A stretch of 33,961 nt of DNA from Hymenobacter sp. (lineage in GTDB: Bacteria; Bacteroidota; Bacteroidia; Cytophagales; Hymenobacteraceae), in contig JANXMN010000043.1 in NCBI GenBank assembly GCA_025354605.1, forward strand, positions 1 through 33,961, given 5' to 3'. Below are positions 7,509 to 14,971 of this stretch, one piece after another (position 1 is the stretch's first letter; the number at the start of each line of letters is the position of its first letter). Both the position numbers and the translations under genes were made by a program. A model generated the notes under the pieces. That model had not been told where the DNA came from. It searched no databases and saw only the letters and a program-made list of their open reading frames with translations.

Positions 7509-10500
7509 TAACTCAGGTCTGAAGCGTTGGATGTTAAGGCCGGGGCCACACCCAACAGTTGATTTATTGGACCGTTGGTCCAAGCGGCGCGCAGGGCGGC
7601 GGTGTTGGCTGCCAGCACCGGCTGGCCCGCGTGGTGCACGGTCAGCTGGCCGTCCAGCGTCACGCGGCCGAGGCGGGTGGCGCGGTTGCCGAGCAGCTGC
7701 TCGAAGGCTACCACGTCTTCCGGCGCGACCGTAGCCACGAAGCGGGAGTGTGACTCTGAGAACAACTGCACCGTCAGCGGCAGGCCGGCGGCGGGCAATT
7801 CAATGTCAGCCCCGTAGCCGTAGCCGAAAGTGGCTTCGGCCAGCGCCACGGCCAGGCCGCCATCGCTCAGGTCGTGGCAGGATTGGATGAGGCCCCGGTC
7901 GTTGGCCTGGCCCACCAGCATGTACAGGGCCTTAGCGCGGGCGAAATCAACTTTCGGCACGTTGGCCCCCAGCTCGCCGTGCAAGGCGTAGAACTCGGAG
8001 CCGCCCAGCTCATCGTAGGTTTCGCCGAGCAGGTATACCACGTCGTCGGCCTGCTTGAAGTCGGAAGTCACGGCGCGGCGCACGTCTTCCATCTTGGCCG
8101 TCATCGAGTAGAGCACGGTGGGCGGCACCGAAATCTTCACGCCGTCGGCCTTGAAATCGTTTTTCATCGAATCCTTGCCGCTGGTGAGCGGAATGCAGTA
8201 GGCGGCCGTGGCATCGCGCAGGGCCTCGCACATGCGCACCAGCTTGGCCAGCTTCTGCTTGCCATCGGGGTTGCCAATGGGGTCGTACACCGAATCGGGC
8301 ACGCAGAAATTGTCGTTCACCGACCAGAAAATCCCGTCGCCGTGTCTCAGGTTCGGGAGCTTCCCTCCTACTGCAATAATCTGCCGCACGGCTTCGTCAA
8401 ACGAGCCGGCCGACATGTGGTACGCGTCCAAATCGCCGTAGCGCGGGATAATGCCGTTGCTCACGGCTACGCCTTCCCAGCTCTCGAAATTGAAGCGCAC
8501 TACGGCCGCGTCCTGCGGGGCCTGGCCCGTCGCGCCCATCAGCGGCTTCACAATCGTGCGGCCCTTCACCTCGTGGTCGTATTGGCGAATGACCGACTCG
8601 CGCGAGCAGATGTTGAGCGAACACAGCAGTTGCGTCAGCGTCTCCGTGTAGTTTAATGAGGAATGAGGCGTGAGGAATGAAGAATTGACAGCGGCCCTGG
8701 CTAATTCCTCATTCTTCATTCTTAATTCTTCATTCATTCCCGTCCACTCCGCTTCCAGGATTTTGCGCGGCACGCCTTCGTGCAAAAACTCCATGTCCAG
8801 CCGGGCCACCGGCGCACCATCGAAGCGCACATCCAGGAAACCATCGGCAGTGAAGAAGCCAATATCGGTCAGCTCCACTTCCATTTCCTGGCCCAGCGCC
8901 GTGATTTCGGCCATTTTGCCCGGCTCCACCACCAGCGTAAATCGCTCCTGCGACTCGCTCACGAAAATCTCCCAAGGGCGCAGGCCGGGGTATTTGAGCG
9001 GCACGCGCGCCAGCTCCACTACCGCGCCGCCCGAAATGCCGGCCAGCTCACCCACCGACGACGAGAGGCCGCCCGCGCCATTGTCGGTGCTGCATTTCAG
9101 CAGGCCACGCCGGGCGGCCAGCAGGAGGAAATCCATGGCCAGCTTCTGGGTGATGGGCGAGCCGATTTGCACGGCCGTGGCAGGGGCGGTTTCATCAAGC
9201 TCAATCGAAGAAAACGTCGCCCCGTGGATGCCGTCCTTGCCCACCCGGCCGCCGGCCATGATGATGCGGTCGCCAGCATCAATCTTCTTCTCCCACGAGT
9301 CCAACCCGGCAAACTGCATGGGCATCACTGCGCCGGTGCCGCAGTACACCAGCGGCTTGCCGGCGTACCGGTCGTCGAACACAATCGCCCCGTTCACGGT
9401 CGGCACGCCCGACTTGTTGCCACCGTCCTCGATGCCCTTGCGCACGCCTTCCAGAATGCGGCGCGGGTGCAGCTGCCCGGTCAGCAGCGGCCCGTTGTAT
9501 TCTGGGTTGCCAAAGCACAGCACGTTGGTATTGAACAGCAGCCGCGCCCCTCCGATGCCGGTAGCCAGCGGGTCACGGTTGTTGCCCAGAATGCCCGTAA
9601 TGGCCCCGCCGTACGGGTCGATGGCCGACGGCGAGTTGTGCGTCTCCACCTTCCACACAAACAGCGAATCGGCGTTGATGCGCACGGCCCCGGCGTTGTC
9701 GGAAAATACCTTTACCAGCCAGTCGTTGCCATTGGCCCGCAGCTGGCGGTCTACTTCAGAAGTGGCGTCTTTGATGTAGGTTTTGAACAGCGAGTCAATC
9801 TGCTTCTCCTCGCCCGTTTCGGTGTCGCGGTAGTTAATAAGGGCCGCAAACTCCTTGTGCTTGCAGTGCTCCGACCACGTCTGGGCAATGATTTCCAGCT
9901 CGCAATCCGTCGGGTCGGCCGGTAAGCCTGCTGCCTGACGCTCGGCCTGCGTGGCGGGGGCCGCGAAGTAGTCGCGCAGGGCCCGCATCTCCTCCAAGTT
10001 CAGCGCGTAGATGTTTTTCTTCGAAAGCTGCACCAGCTCCGCGTCGCTGCGACCGGTCAGCGAAATCACCTCCGTAATGGCTTCGGCCCCACCGCCGGGG
10101 CGCGGCGTGTAGTCGCGGATGCCGTCGGCCACGCGGCCCACTTCCAACCAGTTGATAAGCTTGTTACCCAGCAGCTCCTCGGCCAGGCGGCGCAGGTTGG
10201 CTTCGGGCAGGTTGTGTTCGAGCAGGTAGAGCTTCTTGCTGAAAATGTGCTGGGTGTGCACGTCGAGCGGCGCGTTCAGCAGGTCAGCCAGGGCGTTCTG
10301 AGCCGAGGTGCCCTCGTCGTCGGTCACGCCGGGGCGGCGCGCTACCAGGATGTAAGTGGCGAAGCCGGGCGCGGCGGTCAGCTCGTTCAGGCGCACGTCG
10401 TGCAGCACCGGGTCGGCGAGGCAGCGGGTGGCGAAATCATGCAGCTGGGGTTCGGTAAGCGGGTAGCGCACCGTGTAAAGGGCCACACTGCGCACCCGGC

Positions 10501-10606
10501 CGGTGGTCAGGCCGAGGTGACGGGCGGCGGCTTCGGCCACCCGCTGGCCGTCGCCGTCGTGCTGGCTGGGTTTCAGCGTGAGCTGGATGGTATGGGTGTC
10601 AGTCAT
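7508..10606 (-). CDS. purL: FGAM synthase synthetase subunit, large type without glutaminase domain
   Basis: PurL converts FGAR, ATP and ammonia to FGAM. The protein has 1032 residues. Residues 1 to about 80 are PurS-like (IQLTLKPSQHDGDGQRV), followed by a linker with SEHCKHKEF and the synthetase core, with KVETHNSPSAIDPYGGAI near 320-335 and MPFAG-like ATP-binding parts beyond. The glutaminase domain is missing here and is encoded by the overlapping purQ. I chose ATG 10606-10604 (MTDTHTIQ) because upstream in-frame codons come only from the type D heptamer repeat. Residues about 624-652 are encoded by a type A heptamer element (8653-8734), giving NEELRMKNEEL and NSSFLTPHSSL, nearly the same peptide as in PurM. 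The reading frame is otherwise intact. Confidence 0.94.
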   Translation of the reverse strand: MTDTHTIQLTLKPSQHDGDGQRVAEAAARHLGLTTGRVRSVALYTVRYPLTEPQLHDFATRCLADPVLHDVRLNELTAAPGFATYILVARRPGVTDDEGTSAQNALADLLNAPLDVHTQHIFSKKLYLLEHNLPEANLRRLAEELLGNKLINWLEVGRVADGIRDYTPRPGGGAEAITEVISLTGRSDAELVQLSKKNIYALNLEEMRALRDYFAAPATQAERQAAGLPADPTDCELEIIAQTWSEHCKHKEFAALINYRDTETGEEKQIDSLFKTYIKDATSEVDRQLRANGNDWLVKVFSDNAGAVRINADSLFVWKVETHNSPSAIDPYGGAITGILGNNRDPLATGIGGARLLFNTNVLCFGNPEYNGPLLTGQLHPRRILEGVRKGIEDGGNKSGVPTVNGAIVFDDRYAGKPLVYCGTGAVMPMQFAGLDSWEKKIDAGDRIIMAGGRVGKDGIHGATFSSIELDETAPATAVQIGSPITQKLAMDFLLLAARRGLLKCSTDNGAGGLSSSVGELAGISGGAVVELARVPLKYPGLRPWEIFVSESQERFTLVVEPGKMAEITALGQEMEVELTDIGFFTADGFLDVRFDGAPVARLDMEFLHEGVPRKILEAEWTGMNEELRMKNEELARAAVNSSFLTPHSSLNYTETLTQLLCSLNICSRESVIRQYDHEVKGRTIVKPLMGATGQAPQDAAVVRFNFESWEGVAVSNGIIPRYGDLDAYHMSAGSFDEAVRQIIAVGGKLPNLRHGDGIFWSVNDNFCVPDSVYDPIGNPDGKQKLAKLVRMCEALRDATAAYCIPLTSGKDSMKNDFKADGVKISVPPTVLYSMTAKMEDVRRAVTSDFKQADDVVYLLGETYDELGGSEFYALHGELGANVPKVDFARAKALYMLVGQANDRGLIQSCHDLSDGGLAVALAEATFGYGYGADIELPAAGLPLTVQLFSESHSRFVATVAPEDVVAFEQLLGNRATRLGRVTLDGQLTVHHAGQPVLAANTAALRAAWTNGPINQLLGVAPALTSNASDLS
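8653..8734. repeat. Heptamer inverted repeat, type A, inside purL
   Basis: Arms 8653-8686 and 8702-8734 are inverted, heptamer-built copies (GAAGAAT or GAGGAAT units) around a GC-rich loop of about 15 bases. Read in the purL frame they give NEELRMKNEEL, ARAAV, then NSSFLTPHSSL. As in the purM copy, units 2 and 5 of the GA-rich sense arm start with T, converting potential TGA codons to TTA, while the partner arm keeps the G-type units. Confidence 0.9.
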
Positions 10607-10689
10607 TGGTGCTTGGTTGTTGGTGCTTAGTGCTTGGCAACTAGAGCTTAGCATTATCACCAAGCACCAACAACCAAGCACCAAGCACC
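10606..10689. repeat. Heptamer inverted repeat, type D, between pyrE and purL
   Basis: The left arm (about 10607-10638) is built of heptamers GGTGCTT, GGTTGTT and AGTGCTT. The right arm (10659-10689) is the inverted equivalent (ACCAAGC, ACCAACA units). The spacer is about 20 bases. One end touches the purL start codon and the other lies 4 bases from the pyrE stop, so the element fills the whole intergenic gap. It is GC-richer than types A-C but has the same 4-5 unit arm architecture. Confidence 0.88.
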
Positions 10690-10693
10690 CTTA

Positions 10694-11323
10694 TCAAAAT
10701 GCCTTTTCCGGCCGGCTGCCCGGCTTCACTAGCGACACGCCGGCGGCGCACAGCGGACAGCTTTCCGGCGCGTAAGTAGCGGCCTGCACCCGCAGCAGCG
10801 CGAAGTGCGGGAAATCGAGCCCGCCCGCGCCGCCGGTGCGGTCAATTAGTGAAGCCACGGCCAGCACTTCGGCCCCGAGGGCGCGCAGCACGCGGGCCAC
10901 TTCGAGGGTGCTTTTGCCAGTCGTCACCACGTCCTCGGCGATAACGACCCGCTCGCCGGGCGTAATGCTGAAGCCCCGCCGCAGGGCCATCTGACCCTCG
11001 GCGTCGCGTTCGGTAAAGATGCCGGGCACGCCCAGCTGCCGGGCCAGCTCGTAGCCAATTACCACACCGCCCATAGCCGGGCCGACCACCACATCGGGCT
11101 GCAGGCCGGCCGCTTGCAGCTGGCCCGCCAGCGCGGCGGCGGCCGGCGCAGCCAGCTCCGGGCGGCGCAGGAAGCGGGCGCACTGCACATACGTATCGGA
11201 GTGCAGGCCCGACGACAGGCGGAAGTGCCCGCGCAGCAGCGCATCTTCCTGCCGCAGCTGCTGCTCCAGCAGCTCGGCATCGAGGGCAATGGTGGGGGCG
11301 AAGGGGTCGGAAGCTTCAGTCAT
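10694..11323 (-). CDS. pyrE: Orotate phosphoribosyltransferase
   Basis: PyrE joins orotate and PRPP to give OMP, the fifth step of pyrimidine synthesis. The 209-residue protein has the core segments GHFRLSSGLHSDTYVQCARF and GPAMGGVVIGYELARQLG, then the PRPP-binding loop RVVIAEDVVTTGKST around residues 125-139. The C-terminal YAPESCPLCAAGVSLVKPGSR is of the variant found in OPRTs that end in a CPLC segment. Start ATG 11323-11321 lies just beyond the hairpin terminator that follows pyrF, so pyrE may have its own promoter or depend on read-through. purL follows after the type D repeat. Confidence 0.95.
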   Translation of the reverse strand: MTEASDPFAPTIALDAELLEQQLRQEDALLRGHFRLSSGLHSDTYVQCARFLRRPELAAPAAAALAGQLQAAGLQPDVVVGPAMGGVVIGYELARQLGVPGIFTERDAEGQMALRRGFSITPGERVVIAEDVVTTGKSTLEVARVLRALGAEVLAVASLIDRTGGAGGLDFPHFALLRVQAATYAPESCPLCAAGVSLVKPGSRPEKAF

Positions 11324-11346
11324 GGGATGCAGAAATTCTTAAATGC

Positions 11347-11372
11347 AAAAAGCCGCGGTGAAGCGGCTTTTT
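11347..11372 (-). terminator. Intrinsic terminator-like hairpin between pyrF and pyrE
   Basis: The stem AAAAAGCCGC / GCGGCTTTTT has a 6-base loop and T-runs on both strands. It lies 3 bases after the pyrF stop codon in the direction of transcription. It should end or reduce transcription from pyrF into pyrE. Confidence 0.8.
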
Positions 11373-11375
11373 GGG

Positions 11376-12155
11376 TCAGGCGGGGGTTGGGCTCGTCACG
11401 GCCCGGAATTCGTTGATTTGTTCTTTCAGCTCGCGGGCGGCGGCCCCGGCGTCGGCGGCCTGCCAGAGGCCGCGGGAGGAGTTTATCAATAGGCCACTGC
11501 CGTCGGTGCGCAGGCCGGCCCGCAGCGTGGCCGATAAGTCGCCGCCCTGCACCCCAATACCCGGCACCAGAAACCACTGCTCGGGGCAGGCGGCGCGCAG
11601 CTTGGCCACGGTGGCTGGCTCGCTCGCGCCCACTACCAGGCCCACCGTCGAGGCGGTCATTTCCTCATCCATCAGCTTGGCCAGGCGGGCCGCCCAGTCG
11701 CTGATGGAGCCGCCCCGCGTCATGGCCGCGTCCTGCAGGCCGTACTGGGGCTTGTTGGATGTTTTGGCCAACGAAAACACCAGCTTGCCCGGCCGCGCAA
11801 AGGGCCGGATGGTGTCGTCGCCCATGTAGGGGTTCACGGTCACGCCGTCGGCCCCCACGATGTCATAAGTGAACTTGGCGTATTGTTCGGCGGTGTTGGC
11901 AATGTCGCCAAACTTGCCGTCCAGTATCACCGGAATGTCTTTGGGAATGGCGCGCACTGTTTGCTGGAGCAGGGCTACTCCGTTTTCACGGCTCAGAAAG
12001 AAAGCAAGGTTGGGTTTGAAGGCGGCCGCGTGCCCGGCCGTTTCGGCGATTACTTCGCCCAGCCGACGGGCCACGGTGGCATCGTCGCCGGTCGGGTCGA
12101 GGCCGACGCAGAGGAGGGAATTAGCAGCTTGAACGCGGGCAATAAGCTTTTGCAT
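11376..12155 (-). CDS. pyrF: Orotidine 5'-phosphate decarboxylase
   Basis: PyrF decarboxylates OMP to UMP. The 259-residue protein has SLLCVGLDPTGDD at the N-terminus, AAFKPNLAFF, and the catalytic signature ILDGKFGDIANTAEQYA, where the Asp-Lys-Asp triad lies. LVVGASEPATVAKLR and FLVPGIGVQGGD follow. The length and these motifs fit the longer type 2 family rather than the compact E. coli form. ATG 12155-12153 is the natural start. The upstream gap of 84 bases contains TACCTTGT on the minus strand (12202-12195), which resembles a Bacteroidota -7 box, so a separate promoter is possible. A terminator-like hairpin follows the stop. Confidence 0.95.
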   Translation of the reverse strand: MQKLIARVQAANSLLCVGLDPTGDDATVARRLGEVIAETAGHAAAFKPNLAFFLSRENGVALLQQTVRAIPKDIPVILDGKFGDIANTAEQYAKFTYDIVGADGVTVNPYMGDDTIRPFARPGKLVFSLAKTSNKPQYGLQDAAMTRGGSISDWAARLAKLMDEEMTASTVGLVVGASEPATVAKLRAACPEQWFLVPGIGVQGGDLSATLRAGLRTDGSGLLINSSRGLWQAADAGAAARELKEQINEFRAVTSPTPA

Positions 12156-12239
12156 GGGAGGGTAAGGGTGGGATTGTGGGACTGAATGAAGCGAACAAGG
12201 TAGCAGCCGCCGGCCAAACCGGCACCACCGCCCGCCCGC

Positions 12240-13088
12240 CTAATTCGTTGGCAGCGCCGCATGCGCCACCTCGGCCGCCAGCCGCGCCGTCAGGCCCGGC
12301 GACAGCCATTCGCCGCTGGCCACCTGCACCGCTTGCGCTCCCACGCGCAGGTAGTCCTGCACATCGCGCAGCGTGAAAATGCCGCCCGTGCCGAAAATAG
12401 GCAGCGTCAGCCGCTCATCATTGGCCAGCTCCCACACGCAGCGCTGGGCCAGCGGCCGCAGGGCTTCGCCCGAGAGGCCGCCCACCAGCGGCGCGGCGGC
12501 GCGGTCGGCGGGCAGGTGCAGCACTTTCAGCGTGTTGGTAGCAGCCAGGGCGGTGGCCCCGCCCTCCTGCGCGCCCAGGGCTAGGCCCCGGATGTGGTCG
12601 GGCCAGGGCGGCAGCTTCACAATCACGGCCGCGTCGTCGCGCAGCTCGTTGCGCACAGCCTCGGTGGCCTCGCGCACAAACCGGGCCGTGACGTCGGCAC
12701 CAGCTCCGCCCGGCGGCACCGTAATGTATACTTCCAGCCCAGCCAGCTGCTCGCCTACTTCCCGTTGCAGGTAGCGCGCAATTTTGCGGAAGCCCGGCAC
12801 GCCCGGCGCGGTGATGCTCACAAACACCGGCACGCCGAAACGGCGCAGCCGCGACAGGTGCTCCTGCACCAGCAGCTCGGCCCCTTCGGTGCGCAGGTCG
12901 GTGCGGTTGAGCAGGGTTTGGTCGGCCACTTGCAGGATGCCGTCGTCGCCGGGCAGGCCGGGGCGCGGCTCCATGGTCACGGTTTTCGTGAAAATCGCGC
13001 CGAGGTGCTCGCAGCCAGGTCCGTCGAGCTCCCACGGAGCCGTGGCCAGGCACACCGGGTTTTGAAGAGTAAGGCGGCCGAGTTTCAT
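12240..13088 (-). CDS. Dihydroorotate dehydrogenase-like FMN TIM-barrel protein with altered active-site loop
   Basis: This 282-residue protein belongs to the PyrD class 1 family by overall pattern: LTLQNPVCLATAPWE, IFTKTVTMEPRPGLP (Lys35), AAVIVKLPPWPDHI (Lys158), AATNTL (Asn185), LVGGLSGEALRP, FGTGGIFTLRDVQDYL and GAQAVQVASG. These are FMN and barrel motifs. At residues 119-128, where the family normally has N-x-S-C-P-N with the catalytic base Cys, it reads LEVYITVPPG, so that loop lacks Cys. It sits at the head of the pyrF-pyrE-pur cluster, which suggests a pyrimidine role. Whether it still oxidises dihydroorotate is uncertain; another PyrD may exist elsewhere. Start ATG 13088-13086 follows family alignment. 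Upstream in-frame codons come from repeat and leader sequence. Confidence 0.8.
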   Translation of the reverse strand: MKLGRLTLQNPVCLATAPWELDGPGCEHLGAIFTKTVTMEPRPGLPGDDGILQVADQTLLNRTDLRTEGAELLVQEHLSRLRRFGVPVFVSITAPGVPGFRKIARYLQREVGEQLAGLEVYITVPPGGAGADVTARFVREATEAVRNELRDDAAVIVKLPPWPDHIRGLALGAQEGGATALAATNTLKVLHLPADRAAAPLVGGLSGEALRPLAQRCVWELANDERLTLPIFGTGGIFTLRDVQDYLRVGAQAVQVASGEWLSPGLTARLAAEVAHAALPTN

Positions 13089-13097
13089 GGCAAAGGG

Positions 13098-13177
13098 GTT
13101 TCTGGTTGCTTGTCGCTGGTTTCTAGTTTGTTCAATTTCAGCACTGGGCCAAAAAGCAAGCTTCTGGTTGCTTGTCC
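13098..13177. repeat. Degenerate heptamer block, type E, upstream of the PyrD-like gene
   Basis: Five heptamers (GTTTCTG, GTTGCTT, GTCGCTG, GTTTCTA, GTTTGTT) run from 13098 to 13132. A 15-base stretch (13100-13114) recurs directly at 13163-13177. Unlike the other elements there is no good inverted partner, so this may be a decayed or single-arm copy. It lies 10 bases upstream of the start codon in the leader. Confidence 0.55.
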
Positions 13178-13316
13178 CCGGCGTAAGCCGAGGTAAGGGT
13201 TTCGGCGGCCACGGTCGGAGAGAGGGTGTTAGTGTCCATCGGTGAATAAGTAATTGAGTGCTTGAACAGCGCATTAGCGCAGGAATGACCGAGTCTATAC
13301 CAACCCGAACGGGCAC

Positions 13317-13344
13317 AAAAAAACCGTTTCAAAATCCGAAACGG
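13317..13344 (-). terminator. Intrinsic terminator in the leader ahead of the pyr/pur cluster
   Basis: On the minus strand CCGTTTC, a 7-base loop and GAAACGG are followed by seven T residues. It is oriented to stop transcription coming from the right, about 230 bases before the PyrD-like start codon. No recognisable protein gene precedes it on that strand, so it terminates either a small RNA or an attenuated leader. Confidence 0.8.
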
Positions 13345-13489
13345 TGGCGGGGCAACAACCAGAAAAAACAACAGAAACAGCGGACGAAAAGTCGGTAAAA
13401 CCAACGGCGGTAAAGACCTTCCGGTCCTCTCGCGGGGCGCTGTTGAGCAGGACCCCACGCTTCATCAACGGGTGTTTGGGTTGAAGCAC
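13345..13489 (-). ncRNA. Candidate structured leader or small RNA upstream of the PyrD-like gene
   Basis: This stretch lies between a good -7 box (13494-13501) and an intrinsic terminator (13317-13344), both on the minus strand, so a transcript of about 170 bases is predicted. It can form competing hairpins: GGTCCT with AGGACC, and GACC-GGAA-GGTC, which share the same bases. A short frame starting at MKRGVLLNSAP runs through it and across the terminator, but I do not recognise the peptide. It may be an attenuator for the nucleotide cluster or an independent RNA. I could not match it to a known RNA family. Confidence 0.4.
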
Positions 13490-13493
13490 GATG

Positions 13494-13501
13494 CAAAATT
13501 A
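13494..13501 (-). promoter_or_regulatory. Candidate -7 box TAATTTTG
   Basis: On the minus strand TAATTTTG matches the Bacteroidota -7 consensus TAnnTTTG exactly. A matching TTTG at -33 is not seen. It would start a transcript near 13488 that runs into the structured leader and the PyrD-like gene. Confidence 0.5.
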
Positions 13502-13728
13502 CCATAGGATTACGCCGAACGGTCTGGTGGTAATGTTAATTTTTTATTGCGTTGGTTTTTTAAAATTTTATTTCTCCTCTAACCAGCTAAGCGAGGGCGT
13601 TTTCGGACACGATACTCCGGTCAAAAAAAATTCAGACACACTTAACCAATTGCTTTGCAAGCAGAAGCCACCGTATCTTTGACTGTTCATTACAAGCCCG
13701 TAAGCAAACACCTTTTTGCATACCGCGC
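13502..13728. other. Intergenic, no gene seen
   Basis: This AT-rich stretch lies between the leader promoter and the terminator after the nuclease gene. Only short, unsupported reading frames are present. It probably holds upstream promoter sequence for the leader. Confidence 0.5.
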
Positions 13729-13772
13729 AAAAAAGCCCCTGAAATAACATAATATTTCAGGGGCTTTTTTTT
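13729..13772 (-). terminator. Bidirectional-looking intrinsic terminator after the nuclease gene
   Basis: A long stem (AAAAAAGCCCCTGAAATA against its complement) around a short AT-rich loop, with T-runs on both strands, lies 21 bases after the nuclease stop codon. It should end the minus-strand nuclease transcript. Confidence 0.9.
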
Positions 13773-13793
13773 AGCCGTTTAAGGTCGTAAAAA

Positions 13794-14684
13794 TCAGCTC
13801 GTGGGGCCGGTATCTACTTTCGACTCGATAGTGTTCTGCACCGTGGTGCTCACCGCCGACAGGATGTCGTAGCCCGTGGCAGCCTCGATGGCATTCACGG
13901 TAGTGCGGTAAGCGCCCCAGCTCGTGCCGATGGAGTTGGTATTGGGCATGTCCACGGCGATGACGCGGGTGCTGGTGGTCACGCGGCTGGCGTCGCCGGT
14001 ACCTACGGGCAGCACTACCAGCACTTTCCAGCAGTTGCTGGGCACCACAATGTGGCCGCTGTTGATGGTGGTGGCGTAGCCGTTCGAGCCGGTGCCGCCC
14101 TGGCCGTAGCTCCCGGCAATGATGTAGCACTCATTGCCAGCGTCTACCAGCGTGCGGGCGTAGCTCTCGAGGCCGGCCCAAGTGCGCTGATTGTTGGTGG
14201 GAGCCTGCGGCATCATATTAGTCATCAGAAACGTGGCCGTGTTGTCGGCCGTCGAGCCGTTGCGGTCGGCGCTGGGGCAGTTGTGGCCCCGGTCGAAGCC
14301 CGAGCCGCTGTAGCTGGTGCTGCCTACGTGGTACCAGCTGCTGGGCAGGGTAGCATCGGCGTTGAAGTTGTCCTGCCGGGCGGTGCTACCGAGCCAGGCG
14401 CTGCTCAGGTGCCAGCTCACCCAGTTCGGCTTGCCCTTGTCGCGGCTATACGAGAGGGTGTACTGGGTTTTGGTCATCAGGTAGTTGTTGGGGGAGCTCG
14501 TGGCATCGGTCACCGCGCCGCTGGGGTTGCCCAGGGCCAGGTTGCTGTCGCGCGTGGCGGCCTCCTGACTGACGACGGTGGCAGTGGGGTTCGAACTGGG
14601 GGCAACCTGGTCGACGCGCGAACAGGAAACAGCCAGAACGGTGAGCAGCGTGAGGCTGCTAATGCGGGTAAGCGTAAGCTTCAT
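13794..14684 (-). CDS. DNA/RNA non-specific endonuclease, lipoprotein
   Basis: This is a 296-residue secreted nuclease of the NucA / Serratia nuclease (ββα-Me) family, cutting DNA and RNA with one Mg2+ ion. The active-site motif is FDRGHNCPSAD with the general base His134. The metal-binding Asn region (TNMMPQAPTNNQRTW, about 155-169) and Glu173 follow. The N-terminus is a lipoprotein signal ending in LAVSC-S, so Cys21 should be lipidated and the enzyme anchored to a membrane, perhaps at the surface. A low-complexity linker of about 40 residues precedes the catalytic domain. Likely roles are nutrient scavenging from nucleic acids or breakdown of extracellular DNA. It is a single gene with its own terminator, lying downstream of the large T9SS protein with a gap of 287 bases. 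Confidence 0.92.
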   Translation of the reverse strand: MKLTLTRISSLTLLTVLAVSCSRVDQVAPSSNPTATVVSQEAATRDSNLALGNPSGAVTDATSSPNNYLMTKTQYTLSYSRDKGKPNWVSWHLSSAWLGSTARQDNFNADATLPSSWYHVGSTSYSGSGFDRGHNCPSADRNGSTADNTATFLMTNMMPQAPTNNQRTWAGLESYARTLVDAGNECYIIAGSYGQGGTGSNGYATTINSGHIVVPSNCWKVLVVLPVGTGDASRVTTSTRVIAVDMPNTNSIGTSWGAYRTTVNAIEAATGYDILSAVSTTVQNTIESKVDTGPTS

Positions 14685-14971
14685 AAAAAGTGTTTTGGAA
14701 AAAGGTCAGAATGATGGCTGCAAAATTCCCACTTTGGTATTACCCCACCACGGCCGCAATGTTACACCTATGTTATCATCCAATCAACTCGCTGATTTAT
14801 AAAATTATGGCATGCCGATACGCTTGTGTCTATATATAGGAACCCCGATTCCCAAAAGCATCCAAAGTATCTTATGAAACAGCCCCGTTAGCAAAGCCGA
14901 CGAGGCTATTCTATCAAAACCCCTCTTCAAAAAAGCTAATTCCATGGCAATCCAAGAAGGCTGCATCCTTG

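Noticed and set aside
12150-12180. Possible further heptamer arm (GGTGGGA-type) before pyrF
   Set aside because: Only about two units and no partner arm; too weak to call.
13138-13239. 33-codon frame (MDTNTLSPTV...) in the leader of the PyrD-like gene
   Set aside because: It overlaps the degraded heptamer block and has no independent support. A leader peptide is possible but not shown.
13345-13489. Leader considered as SRP RNA because of GGACCGGAAGG
   Set aside because: The conserved GGAAGCAG loop and the long helix of SRP RNA are missing.
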